From contig NZ_SNXZ01000001.1 of assembly GCF_004362825.1 (NCBI RefSeq), positions 310,001 through 374,000 of the forward strand: 64,000 nt of DNA, written 5' to 3'. The notes beneath the pieces are model-generated. The model saw nothing but the letters and a program-made list of their open reading frames with translations. It did not search any database and was not told the origin of the DNA. A program made the translations under genes and the position numbers. Of the stretch, positions 16,191 to 26,651 are shown piece by piece. Every line of letters starts with the position of its first letter. The stretch's first letter is position 1. The stretch comes from Labedaea rhizosphaerae. GTDB taxonomy: Bacteria > Actinomycetota > Actinomycetes > Mycobacteriales > Pseudonocardiaceae.

Positions 16191-16430
16191 CGGGATCGGG
16201 ATCGGTGCGGGTCACTAGGCGCATCGTCCAGGCTGTCTTGGATCTCCTTTGCTGTTATTCGGTTGCCGTTCTGGCGCAATCTCCCGATCATGGTTTGCCA
16301 CCAGCACGAAACACCTTCCGAAAGGGCTGAGGCCTCCCCGGAGTCGGCGAGCTGTCGCCGCACCAGGCCCCCGTGGGCCGGTCAGTGGTGCCCTTTCCCT
16401 GTCCCATGATCGACGCGAAGGTGTTTCGCT
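16191..16430. other. non-coding or degenerate segment of lower GC
   Basis: No intact gene is seen. On the minus strand 16216-16305 reads as protein-like WWQTMIGRLRQ and GNRITAKEIQDSLDDA, with stop codons TAG and TGA available only after a one-base shift. This could be the remnant 3' end of a gene. The last 40 nt before 16431 hold the leader of the next gene, with GACGCGAAGGTG close to its start. Confidence 0.4.
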
Positions 16431-17204
16431 ATGCCCGTTCCCAGTTTGGAAGACGTCCCCGGCCTGGTCGCCCACCACGTCCGTGCCTCGCTCACCCGCC
16501 GCGACCACGAGCGGGTCGGTCCCTTCGTGGCGGCGTTCGATCCCGCCAGCACCAACCCGTGGCGCAACTACGCCGTCCCCGACGACGGCGCCCAGCCCAC
16601 CCCGGCCGACGTCGCGGCCCTGATCGCGCTGTTCGAGGCGCGGGGCTTGGTGCCCCGCCTGGAGTACGTGCCGATGGCGGCACCAGCAGTCGAAACAGCC
16701 CTCACCACGGCGGGCTTCACCGTCGAAGGGCGCCCGCCGGTCATGGTGTCCTGGCCCGGCTCGCTCCCGGCGCCCGAGTGCCCCACCGGTACGACCGTGC
16801 GCACGGTGACCAGCGACGCCGAGTTCCTGGCCGCCGCCACCGTCCAGAACGAGGCCTACAAGGCGTCCAACCCGCCGACCCCGAGCGACGTGGGCCGCCT
16901 ACGCTCGTGCGTCGACCGTGGCGGTTTCGTCGGCCTGGCCACACAGACCGTGACCGGTTCCGCCGTCGGCTCGGGCCTGCTCGACGTGCCAATCGACGGC
17001 ATCGGCGAACTGGCCGCTGTCGGCGTTCTGGAAGCGTTCCGCTGTCGAGGGATCGCCACCGCCCTCAGCCTGCACCTGGCCACCACCGCCCACGCCCAGG
17101 GCCTTCGCCTGGTCTGGCTGGAAGCCGCGCCGGAAGAGGAAAACCTCTACCGGCGCGCGGGCTTCGTCCCCGCCGCGTCGAAACTGTGGATCTCCCGCCC
17201 CTAA
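16431..17204 (+). CDS. GNAT family N-acetyltransferase
   Basis: 257 residues. The N-terminal half is variable, with a possible degenerate first GNAT lobe. The C-terminal half carries the acetyl-CoA site: LAAVGVLEAFRCRGIATALSLHLATTAHAQG (V-x-x-x-x-R-x-x-G-I-A) followed by LEAAPEEENLYRRAGFVPA, a standard motif B. It acetylates an amine or alcohol of unknown identity. The gene begins the unit after the tRNA repeat region and is followed by an ICMT-like membrane methyltransferase on the same strand. Confidence 0.85.
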   Translation: MPVPSLEDVPGLVAHHVRASLTRRDHERVGPFVAAFDPASTNPWRNYAVPDDGAQPTPADVAALIALFEARGLVPRLEYVPMAAPAVETALTTAGFTVEGRPPVMVSWPGSLPAPECPTGTTVRTVTSDAEFLAAATVQNEAYKASNPPTPSDVGRLRSCVDRGGFVGLATQTVTGSAVGSGLLDVPIDGIGELAAVGVLEAFRCRGIATALSLHLATTAHAQGLRLVWLEAAPEEENLYRRAGFVPAASKLWISRP

Positions 17205-17298
17205 ACGGTATTCGCTGCCCGTACGAGGTGGCTCGGTTCGACCAAGTTCCAGGGGCCGCACCGTCATCGGGCCTGCCCGTTGCTCCGGCTCGCCGTTC

Positions 17299-17871
17299 GT
17301 GGAACTGTCGCATGTGGCCTCTGTCGTCGTTGCCATCAGCGTCGGCGCCTTCGCGACCGGCGAACTGGTGCAGGCGTTCCACGTGCGTCGCGGCGCGAAG
17401 GTCGCCGATGTGCGCGCGGAGGTCGTGTTCCGGGCGGCGTTCTTCGGGGCGGTGCTGCTGTGGCCGCTCGGTCGAGCCGTCGTCCCGGCGGCCGGCCTCG
17501 GCGCAGGCGCGTGGCTGTTCGTGCTCGGAATGGTGATCGGGTGGCTCGGCCTGCTGCTGCGCTGGTGGTCCTTCGTCAGCCTTGGGAAGTACTTCACCGT
17601 CACGGTGCGCACAAGCGAGGACCAGGCCGTCGTGACCCGTGGTCCTTACCGCGTCCTGCGCCACCCGAGCTACACCGGGCTACTGCTCGTCTTCGTCGGC
17701 GGCGGGCTGGTCGTGGGCAACTGGGTCAGCGCGGCGGGCGCGGTCGTCGTGCTGCTGATCGCCCTGGTCCACCGCCTCCGCCTCGAGGAGCAAGCCCTCT
17801 ACGCCGCACTGGGCGAGCGCTACCGGCAATTCGCCGCGAACCGCGCTCGGCTCATCCCCCACGTCTGGTGA
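17299..17871 (+). CDS. isoprenylcysteine carboxyl methyltransferase (ICMT) family membrane protein
   Basis: 190 residues with about five hydrophobic segments. The family signature is in the C-terminal half: VTRGPYRVLRHPSYTGLLL (SAM-binding RHPxYxG), and RLRLEEQALYAALGERYRQF with the two conserved acidic residues and Tyr. In bacteria these proteins methylate lipids or polyketide/terpenoid carboxylates more often than prenyl-proteins, and the substrate here is unknown. GTG 17299 gives a start just before the first membrane helix. Confidence 0.85.
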   Translation: MELSHVASVVVAISVGAFATGELVQAFHVRRGAKVADVRAEVVFRAAFFGAVLLWPLGRAVVPAAGLGAGAWLFVLGMVIGWLGLLLRWWSFVSLGKYFTVTVRTSEDQAVVTRGPYRVLRHPSYTGLLLVFVGGGLVVGNWVSAAGAVVVLLIALVHRLRLEEQALYAALGERYRQFAANRARLIPHVW

Positions 17872-18124
17872 CCACGAAACGCATTCTCCCCTTCGTCTGA
17901 TTTGTTCCGTCCTTTGTGGACCGTCTGATCCGGGCATTGCTTTCACTCGATCGGGGGTTGATCACCGACGCCGAGCCTCGGTCGTTCACGGTCCGTCGGG
18001 ACGCTTAGCCCGAACAACTGACTTCGTGGCCATGGCACGCGGCGCACGCCATGATGATCGAGTCGCGTGGAATATTCCTGCGCGGCGATTAATCCGGCCG
18101 ATTGCCTGGAAGGCGGGACCCACC

Positions 18125-18313
18125 ATGACCAGTGGCACGAACGGCAACGAAGTTTGGGTGCGCTCGAGCCGTTGCTCACCCAACAACAACTGCGTTGAAC
18201 TGCGGTTGAGCCCCGAATCGGTCCGGGTGCGCGACTCGAAGGCGGGCGAAGGCCCCCAGCTGGCTTTTGACCAGTCGAGCTGGCGCGCCTTCCTCACGGT
18301 TGCGATCCGGTAA
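18125..18313 (+). CDS. DUF397 small protein
   Basis: 62 residues. The pattern VWVRSSRCSPNNNCVEL, VRVRDSK and SWRAFLTVA is the complete DUF397 signature (WxKSSxSxxxxxCVEVA, VAVRDSKxP, WxAF). In actinomycetes these proteins are normally encoded beside XRE regulators with DUF5753 and are thought to act as a regulator/partner pair. Here the matching regulator follows about 140 nt downstream. ATG 18125 is preferred; the frame extends upstream without family similarity. Confidence 0.88.
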   Translation: MTSGTNGNEVWVRSSRCSPNNNCVELRLSPESVRVRDSKAGEGPQLAFDQSSWRAFLTVAIR

Positions 18314-18456
18314 ACTCGCGTGTTCGTCAGCGCCCTCGCTACCACTTGTCGCGGGGGCACTGACCACACGCACGGGTGGTCAACGGGGAAATTTGGCAGC
18401 GGAACCGTCGGTCTTCCGGGCGAACACTAGTCCGATCGAGTGAAAGTGGGAGATCG

Positions 18457-19296
18457 GTGGTCGACCCGGCTTTCGCTGCTCAGGTGAAGTTGGCCGAACT
18501 GTTGGCCGACTTGCGCAAGAAAAAGAAGTTCACGCAAGCCGAGGCGGCTGCCGAACTCGGGTGCCGCCAGCCGAAGATCAACAAGATCGAAACCGTGCAA
18601 ACCGTGGTCAAGGCGTCGGACGTCAGCAAGCTGCTGGCGATCTACGAAGCCACAAACGACCAGGTGGCCGAGGCCGGACGGCTGCTCGCCCTCACCCGCC
18701 CCGGCCCGAACGCCGGCGCACGGCCGAACCCGCTGTACCTCAAGATGGTCTCCGCGGAATCGGAAGCGTCGGAAATCCTCGTGCTGCACAGCGAACGAAT
18801 CCCGTCGCTGCTGCAATCCGACTACTACATGCTCTGCCAGTACCGGGCGGCCAACGACCCGACCGACGAAACCCTGTTGATGGAGACCCGCGAAGAGCGC
18901 GAATCACTGCTCAGCCAGGACAACGAGCTGCGCAAATACCGGATCGTGCTCGGTGAGTCCTCGTTGCGCCGGATGCCCGGCGGGCGCTCGGAGATCACCG
19001 TCGACCAGGCCGAACACCTGCTCAACCTGATGGAGCGGCATGAACGGCTCGAATTGCGGATTTGCACGTACGAGGCGCCCATCCCGTTCATGCCGACCGA
19101 TGTCACCATTCTGCGGTTGACCGGCGACCAGAAGGATCTCGTCTACCTGGAAAACGGGATCTCCGGTCGCATCTACGACGGAAAAGACGTGGTCACCGAA
19201 CACCTCGACCTCTGGCAGATGGTCTACGATGCCGCACTGAGCGTGGACGGCAGCAAGAAGTTCCTCCGGGACCTGATCACCGAGTGCCATCGGTGA
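18457..19296 (+). CDS. XRE-family regulator with DUF5753 domain
   Basis: 279 residues. The N-terminal helix-turn-helix (about 8-65) is LAELLADLRKKKKFTQAEAAAELGCRQPKINKIE. DUF5753 follows, with EASEILVLHSERIPSLLQSDYYM, the central RIVLGESSLRR, and late HLDLWQMVYDAALS. The related Streptomyces regulators control development and secondary metabolism together with DUF397 partners. GTG 18457 has GGGAG about 7 nt upstream. The upstream DUF397 gene is the expected partner. Confidence 0.9.
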   Translation: MVDPAFAAQVKLAELLADLRKKKKFTQAEAAAELGCRQPKINKIETVQTVVKASDVSKLLAIYEATNDQVAEAGRLLALTRPGPNAGARPNPLYLKMVSAESEASEILVLHSERIPSLLQSDYYMLCQYRAANDPTDETLLMETREERESLLSQDNELRKYRIVLGESSLRRMPGGRSEITVDQAEHLLNLMERHERLELRICTYEAPIPFMPTDVTILRLTGDQKDLVYLENGISGRIYDGKDVVTEHLDLWQMVYDAALSVDGSKKFLRDLITECHR

Positions 19297-19366
19297 TCGT
19301 TGCGGTGTCCCGAATCGGTCGTCGACGGCACTCGAACGGTTGTGTCGGGTTTTCGCGACCGTCGGC

Positions 19367-19372
19367 TAATAT
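19367..19372 (+). promoter_or_regulatory. candidate -10 element (TAATAT)
   Basis: TAATAT in a short AT-rich island 41 nt before GTG 19413. It is the best -10 hexamer in this intergenic space. TTGTGT lies 21 nt upstream, which is too far for a standard -35, so only the -10 is proposed. It would serve the PF04672 methyltransferase gene. Confidence 0.35.
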
Positions 19373-19412
19373 TGTGATGATCTTGTGAGCGCTAGCGGGG
19401 AGGCTCTTCTTC

Positions 19413-20300
19413 GTGACCACGATCCCGGACTCCGACCCGGTTCCCCCACGCGGCGCGGATCTCAAGCGCCCCAGCGTGGCGCGGGTGTACGACTACTACC
19501 TCGGCGGCACCGCCAACTGGGCGATCGACCGCGAGTTCGGCGATCGGGTGCTCGGCCGGTTCCCGCTGCTGCGTGACATCGCGGTCTCCAACCGGTTGTT
19601 CCTCAACCGCGCGGTGCGGCACCTGACGAAACTGGGCATCCGCCAATTCCTGGACATCGGCGCGGGCGTGCCCACCGCGGGCAACACGCACCAGGTCGCC
19701 GACGAGCTCGCCCTGCACGAAGGCCGCCAGCCCGACGCACGCGTCGTGTACGTCGACAACGAGCCCATCGCGGTGGCCCACGCCGAGCAGTTGCTCAACA
19801 AAGAGGGCGACCCGATGCGGCACGAGGTCATCGAGGCCGACCTGCGCAAGCCCGACGAGCTCTGGCGCGAGGCGCTGGCCACCGACGTGCTCAACCCGGA
19901 CGAGCCGATCGCGTTGCTGCTGATCGCCGTCCTGCACGTCGCCCAGCCCGACGAGAACGGCACCGAGATCGGCCCGGCCGCGGTCGCGCGCCTGCGCGAA
20001 CTGCTCCCGTCCGGGAGCTACCTCGCGCTGTCCCACATCACCGACGACGGCGTGCCGGACGAGGTGCAGGACAAGCTGGTCGACCTGAAGAAGATGTACG
20101 ACGAGTCGAGCAGCAGCGACGTCATCTGGCGCAGCCGCCCCGATGTCCAGGCCCTGCTGGGCGACTTCGAGCTCGTCGAGCCCGGCTGGACGTGGACCCC
20201 GGAGTGGCACCCGGAGGAAACCGGCCCGACGGCCAAGCACATCGACTTCGCGACCCCCGCGCACGCGGTGATCTGGGCAGGCGTCGGCCGCAAACCCTGA
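19413..20300 (+). CDS. SAM-dependent methyltransferase of the PF04672 (SAV2177-like) family
   Basis: 295 residues. The family opening RPSVARVYDYYLGGTANWAIDRE, then NRLFLNRAVRHL, the SAM site FLDIGAGVPTAGNTHQVA, VYVDNEPIAVAHA and the late SHITDD are all present. These proteins are abundant in actinomycetes, often beside XRE/DUF397 genes as here, and their substrates are unknown. GTG 19413 gives the usual short tail before the conserved region. Confidence 0.9.
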   Translation: MTTIPDSDPVPPRGADLKRPSVARVYDYYLGGTANWAIDREFGDRVLGRFPLLRDIAVSNRLFLNRAVRHLTKLGIRQFLDIGAGVPTAGNTHQVADELALHEGRQPDARVVYVDNEPIAVAHAEQLLNKEGDPMRHEVIEADLRKPDELWREALATDVLNPDEPIALLLIAVLHVAQPDENGTEIGPAAVARLRELLPSGSYLALSHITDDGVPDEVQDKLVDLKKMYDESSSSDVIWRSRPDVQALLGDFELVEPGWTWTPEWHPEETGPTAKHIDFATPAHAVIWAGVGRKP

Positions 20301-20309
20301 GGCCAGGGC

Positions 20310-20888
20310 TCACACGTATCCGAACCCCACCTGCCGGCCGAGCTCGACCACGCCGCCGTAAACAGGACCACCGAACTGCCGCAGCGCCAGATCGAGCGGG
20401 CCGACCAACTCAAGGCGCGGGCCGAGCGGGAAGCCGTACCCGCCGGCCCAGTTGCTGAACCGCCCCGCGAACGGCGCGAGTTCGGGGTGGCGCAAGGGAA
20501 ATCCCGGATCGGCGGGCAGCCATTCCAGTCGTACCCGCCACGTTTTCGGTTGGTACACCTGCCCGACGCCCTGGTGGTACGCGGTGGTGAGCACGCACCG
20601 GCCGAGCTCGCGCCAGCCGATCGCCCACGACAGCCCGCGCGGGTCGACGCACTGGATCCCGTCGGCGCCGACGACCAGGGTGCGTGGGCGCGTGATCCTG
20701 GGCATGGCCACGAAGAAGCCGATCCCGAGCAGCAGGAACGGCGTGCCCACGACCAGCGGCACGACCATGCTCGCGCCCTTGCCGAAGATCCCGCCGATGA
20801 CGGCCAGCGCGCCGAGCACGACGCAGAGCACGGCCACCGCGACGAACTTGGTCCTGGAACTGGTCAGCGGGAGCACGACGGGCGGCAC
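20310..20888 (-). CDS. hypothetical membrane protein with two N-terminal helices
   Basis: 192 residues of no recognised family. Two hydrophobic helices (about 14-34 and 40-62, with a GIFGKG turn) are followed by a soluble C-terminal part with WRELGRCVLTTAY and a Gly/Pro-rich end. The layout resembles actinomycete proteins with a PH-like domain after two helices. The GTG start lies 11 nt after the stop of the upstream MFS gene, so they are probably cotranscribed. It converges with the methyltransferase gene. Confidence 0.7.
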   Translation of the reverse strand: MPPVVLPLTSSRTKFVAVAVLCVVLGALAVIGGIFGKGASMVVPLVVGTPFLLLGIGFFVAMPRITRPRTLVVGADGIQCVDPRGLSWAIGWRELGRCVLTTAYHQGVGQVYQPKTWRVRLEWLPADPGFPLRHPELAPFAGRFSNWAGGYGFPLGPRLELVGPLDLALRQFGGPVYGGVVELGRQVGFGYV

Positions 20889-20899
20889 GAGCCGTCACG

Positions 20900-22114
20900 C
20901 TACCCCTGCGCGAGCGCCGCCACCTGGGTCTGCCGCGTCCACGCGAACGCGCCCACGACGGCGAGTGCGATCGTCGTCGCGCCGGACCAGAAGAGGGTCG
21001 GGCCCGCGCCGAGCGCGCCGACCACCGGCCCGCCGAGCGCGACGCCGAGCGGGCTGGACAGCATGACCAGCGAACTGCGCGCGGCGAGCACGGCGGGCAG
21101 GTTCGCGGTCGACGTCGCCGACTGGAAGAGCGCATATGTCAACGGCACGAACGGTCCGTAGACCAGCCCGCCGACGGCGAAACAGATCACCGTCACCGTC
21201 ACCGGCGCGAACCCGAACGGCAGCAGGCACGCGCCCCAGCCGGCCACGATGACCAGCGTGATCCGGCGCATGTCGCGCCCCTTCAGGAAACCCGTCGCGA
21301 GCGTCGCCGCGAGCGCGCCGATGCCGAACGCCGTCCAGTAGACGCCGAGCAACCGCGCGCCACCGCCGAGGTCGTGCGCGACGTAGACCGGGAGCGCGAC
21401 CTCGACCGGGCCGTAGAGGAAGAAGAACAGCCAAGTCAGCACGGTCAGGCTGAGCAGGTCGCGGCGACGCAACAGCTTGAACCCCGACTCGGCTGCCTTG
21501 CGGTCGACGGGTTGCTCCGCCTGGGCACCGGTGTGCGTCCGCCAGGCGACGATGCCCAGCACCGTGAACGACAGCGCATCGGCGGCGATCACCCAGACCG
21601 GTCCGACCCAGCCCGCCACGGCGCCCGCGAGCAACGGCCCGACGATCACCGCGAGCGAGACTTGGGCGCCAGCAAGGGAATTCGTGGCCAGCCGGCCGTC
21701 GGGGCCGCCGAGTTCGGCGAGCATCGTGTACTCCCCGGCGTTGCCCCAGGCGGTGAGCAACGACGAGCCGGCGAGCAAGGCGACGTACCCGGCCGGGCTC
21801 ACCGCGTCGCCGAGGAGGGCGATCGTGCCAAGGCATCCGGCGCGCAGGAGGCAGTGGCCGAGCACCAGCGCGCGGGCCGGGCGGTCGCGGAGGAACCGCC
21901 CGAACGCCAGCGCGCCGAGGACTCCGGGCAAGGTGTAGGCGGCGACGGCGAGACCGACGTAGTCGCCGGTGTGGCCCGCGGGGGCGGCGAGCAAGGCCAG
22001 CCAGGCGATGGCGACCGTGCTCATGCCGTCGCCGAGCGAGGAAACCCCCAGTCCCGCAAGGAATCGGCGCGTCGGCCGGTCACGCAGCAACCGCCGGTAC
22101 TGCTCCGCGATCAT
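20900..22114 (-). CDS. MFS transporter
   Basis: 404 residues, about 12 hydrophobic helices. Loop 2-3 reads GRFLRDRPARALVLG, a variant of the GxLxDRxGRR motif, and RRRDLLSLTVLTWLFFFLYG marks the middle of the protein. The N-terminus RRFLAGLGVSSLGDGMSTVAIAW is typical of the enterobactin-exporter-like MFS_3 group of efflux pumps. ATG 22114 has GGGAG upstream. It lies downstream of a UvrA-like gene with a terminator between, and its promoter region carries two DnaA-box-like sequences. Export of a small molecule is likely; the substrate is unknown. Confidence 0.85.
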   Translation of the reverse strand: MIAEQYRRLLRDRPTRRFLAGLGVSSLGDGMSTVAIAWLALLAAPAGHTGDYVGLAVAAYTLPGVLGALAFGRFLRDRPARALVLGHCLLRAGCLGTIALLGDAVSPAGYVALLAGSSLLTAWGNAGEYTMLAELGGPDGRLATNSLAGAQVSLAVIVGPLLAGAVAGWVGPVWVIAADALSFTVLGIVAWRTHTGAQAEQPVDRKAAESGFKLLRRRDLLSLTVLTWLFFFLYGPVEVALPVYVAHDLGGGARLLGVYWTAFGIGALAATLATGFLKGRDMRRITLVIVAGWGACLLPFGFAPVTVTVICFAVGGLVYGPFVPLTYALFQSATSTANLPAVLAARSSLVMLSSPLGVALGGPVVGALGAGPTLFWSGATTIALAVVGAFAWTRQTQVAALAQG

Positions 22115-22140
22115 CCGGTCTCCCGTTCCCACGGCTGCGG

Positions 22141-22167
22141 TTTTCCACAGGCAGGTAGTTGTCCACA
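22141..22167. promoter_or_regulatory. pair of DnaA-box-like sequences
   Basis: TTTTCCACA (22141-22149) and TTGTCCACA (22159-22167) lie in the same orientation, 18 nt apart, in the upstream region of the MFS gene. TTGTCCACA is the preferred DnaA box in high-GC actinomycetes. Two boxes alone do not make an origin, but they could make the promoter DnaA-responsive. Confidence 0.35.
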
Positions 22168-22295
22168 GATCCGCTCGGCGGCCCCCACACCCCCTTTGAC
22201 CTCGATAGACTGGTCTCAAGGGGTGCCCCCGGGAGGGCGGGGGCTGTCTACGCGCGCGAGCGGAGACCCCTCTGGCGCGGGTCGCGGGGCGCAGG

Positions 22296-22328
22296 GGGCG
22301 GCGGCTCGAGGTCGCGAAGCCGCCGCCC
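22296..22328 (-). terminator. strong hairpin after the uvrA-like gene
   Basis: GGGCGGCGGCT (22296-22306) and AGCCGCCGCCC (22318-22328) form a perfect 11-bp stem with an 11-nt loop, about 50 nt past the stop of the UvrA-like gene. Confidence 0.65.
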
Positions 22329-22377
22329 GACCCGGCACCGTCTCAACACCGGGCCAGCGTCCTGGGTCGGCGCTGCG

Positions 22378-24723
<2,346 letters not shown>

Positions 24724-24751
24724 GGGGGTCTCCACCTCGGGTCTTCGCGGC

Positions 24752-25162
24752 TCAGCGCACTTCCTGGATCCGGACCATGTTGCCCGCAGGGTCGCGCAAC
24801 GCGCAGTCACGGACCCCGTACGGCTGGTCGGTCGGCTCCTGGATGATCTCCGCCTTGCTCGACTGGACCTTCTCGAAGGTGCCGTCGAGGTCCTTGGTGG
24901 CCAGCAGCAGGGTGGCGTAGGTGCCCTTCGCCATCATCTCGGCGATGACCCGGCGCTCCTCCTCGGTGGTGCCGGGGGTGACGCCCGCCGGGGTCAGGAC
25001 GATCGAGGTGGCCGGCTGGCCGGGCGGGCCGACGGTGATCCAGCGCATCTTGCCCTTGCCGACGTCGGCCCGGACCTCGAAGCCGAGCACGTCGCGGTAG
25101 AACTCCAGCGCGGCTTCGGGTTCGTCGTGGGGCAGGAAGCTGGCGTGAATGGTGATGTCCAT
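24752..25162 (-). CDS. VOC family (glyoxalase/bleomycin-resistance-like) protein
   Basis: 136 residues forming two beta-alpha-beta-beta-beta units. The N-terminal unit begins MDITIHASFLPHDEPEAALEFYRDVLGFEV, the second has YATLLLATKDLDGTFEKV, and the end DCALRDPAGNMVRIQEV carries a metal-ligand-like Glu. His in the first strand and this Glu are typical metal ligands. Such proteins include glyoxalases, dioxygenases and drug-binding resistance proteins. ATG 25162 is chosen; the longer frame has no family match. It is the first gene of a unit with the UvrA2-like gene. Confidence 0.83.
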   Translation of the reverse strand: MDITIHASFLPHDEPEAALEFYRDVLGFEVRADVGKGKMRWITVGPPGQPATSIVLTPAGVTPGTTEEERRVIAEMMAKGTYATLLLATKDLDGTFEKVQSSKAEIIQEPTDQPYGVRDCALRDPAGNMVRIQEVR

Positions 25163-25356
25163 GCCCCGAAGGTTAGGTCGGCCCAGGTCAGGATGCTTCT
25201 CCATTCCTGACCGGTCTTGCCGGGCCGCGGCGAGAGCTCCGGCCAAGGAGTCCGGCGGGCTGCTGAGGCCCTGGCAAGCCCCTGACCGGGTGGCGTTACT
25301 GTGTTGTAGCCATCCCATGCCACCACCTTGTGTTACCGGAAGAGGATTGTGTCTCG

Positions 25357-26646
25357 GTGAAGATCGCTGTCATTGCCCTGGGGAAGATCGGTCTTCCGCT
25401 CGCCGTGCAGTTCGCCGCGAAGGGCCACGAGGTCATCGGTGTCGACGTGAACGCCGAGGTCGTCGCGCTGGTCAACAAGGGGGTCGAACCGTTCCCCGGT
25501 GAGGCGCACCTGCAGGACAAGCTCGCCGAGCTGGTGCCCGCGGGCAACCTGCGCGCGACCACCGACTACGCCGAGGCCGTGCCCGGCGCGGACGCCGTCG
25601 TGCTGGTCGTGCCGCTGTTCGTCGACGCCGAGGCGCGCCCCGACTTCGGCTGGATGGACGCCGCCACCGAAGAGCTGGCCAAGCACCTCACCCCGGGCAC
25701 GCTGGTCTCCTACGAGACGACCCTGCCCGTCGGCACCACGCGCACCCGCTGGAAGCCAATGCTCGAGAAGGGCTCCGGTCTCACCGAGGGCACCGACTTC
25801 CACCTGGTCTTCTCCCCCGAGCGCGTGCTCACCGGCCGGGTCTTCGCCGACCTGCGCAAGTACCCGAAGCTGATCGGCGGCCTGTCCGAGGCCGGCGCCG
25901 CCAAGGCCCGCGAGTTCTACGAGGCCGTCCTCGACTTCGACGAGCGGCCCGACCTGGCCCGCGGCAACGGCGTGTGGGACCTGGGCTCGGCCGAGGCCTC
26001 CGAGCTGGCCAAGCTCGCCGAGACCACCTACCGCGACGTCAACATCGGCCTGGCCAACCAGTTCGCGCGCTTCGCCGCGACCGCGGGCATCGACGTCTAC
26101 CAGGTCATCGAGGCCTCGAACTCCCAGCCGTACAGCCACATCCACCAGCCGGGCATCGCGGTCGGCGGGCACTGCATCCCGGTCTACCCGCGGCTCTACC
26201 TGTGGAACGACCCCGAGGCCACCGTCGTGCGCGCGGCCCGCGAGGCCAACGCCGGCATGCCCGACTACACGATCGGCCTGCTGGAGGGCGCGCACGGCGA
26301 CCTGACCGGCGCCCGCGTGGCCGTGCTCGGCGCGTCCTACCGCGGTGGCGTGAAGGAGACGGCGTTCTCCGGCGTCTTCGCCACGGTCGAGGCGCTCAAG
26401 GCCAAGGGCGCGACCCCCGTCGTGCACGACCCGATGTACACCGACGAGGAGCTGCAGAAGCTCGGCTTCGAGCCCTACCACCTGGGCGAGAAGGTCGACG
26501 CCGCGGTCGTGCAGGCCAACCACGACGAGTACGCGAAGCTCGGCCCGCAGGACCTGCCCGGCGTCACCACGTTCATCGACGGCCGCCGGGTCAGCTCGGC
26601 CGACCAGTGGCCGGGCGTGACCTACCGGGTGATCGGCAAGGCCTGA
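25357..26646 (+). CDS. nucleotide-sugar 6-dehydrogenase (UDP-GlcNAc/UDP-ManNAc dehydrogenase, WbpA/WecC-like)
   Basis: 429 residues. The N-terminal Rossmann domain is VKIAVIALGKIGLPLAVQFA, a central helix links it to the C-terminal UDP-binding domain, and the catalytic Cys273 is in GGHCIPVYP. SPERVLTGRVFADL and SYRGGVKETAFS are conserved in the WecC/WbpA branch. It oxidises C6 of a UDP-N-acetylhexosamine to a uronate with two NAD. Start: GTG 25357 gives the canonical N-terminus; the GTG at 25330 would add nine residues. It heads a plus-strand unit with two glycosyltransferases and an N-acetyltransferase, fitting the first step towards UDP-ManNAc3NAcA. UDP-ManNAcA is the alternative product. 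Confidence 0.88.
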   Translation: MKIAVIALGKIGLPLAVQFAAKGHEVIGVDVNAEVVALVNKGVEPFPGEAHLQDKLAELVPAGNLRATTDYAEAVPGADAVVLVVPLFVDAEARPDFGWMDAATEELAKHLTPGTLVSYETTLPVGTTRTRWKPMLEKGSGLTEGTDFHLVFSPERVLTGRVFADLRKYPKLIGGLSEAGAAKAREFYEAVLDFDERPDLARGNGVWDLGSAEASELAKLAETTYRDVNIGLANQFARFAATAGIDVYQVIEASNSQPYSHIHQPGIAVGGHCIPVYPRLYLWNDPEATVVRAAREANAGMPDYTIGLLEGAHGDLTGARVAVLGASYRGGVKETAFSGVFATVEALKAKGATPVVHDPMYTDEELQKLGFEPYHLGEKVDAAVVQANHDEYAKLGPQDLPGVTTFIDGRRVSSADQWPGVTYRVIGKA

Positions 26647-26651
26647 CCCGC

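Noticed and set aside
15881-16363. Overlapping frames across the tandem repeat after the tRNA
   Set aside because: They encode Pro/Gly/Arg strings repeated with the 108-nt unit and include the tRNA itself.
15921-17299. Attachment site of an integrative element at tRNA-Arg
   Set aside because: No second copy of the tRNA 3' end and no integrase gene were found downstream in the window.
22115-22377. Replication origin
   Set aside because: Only two DnaA-like boxes, and no dnaA, dnaN or AT-rich unwinding region nearby.
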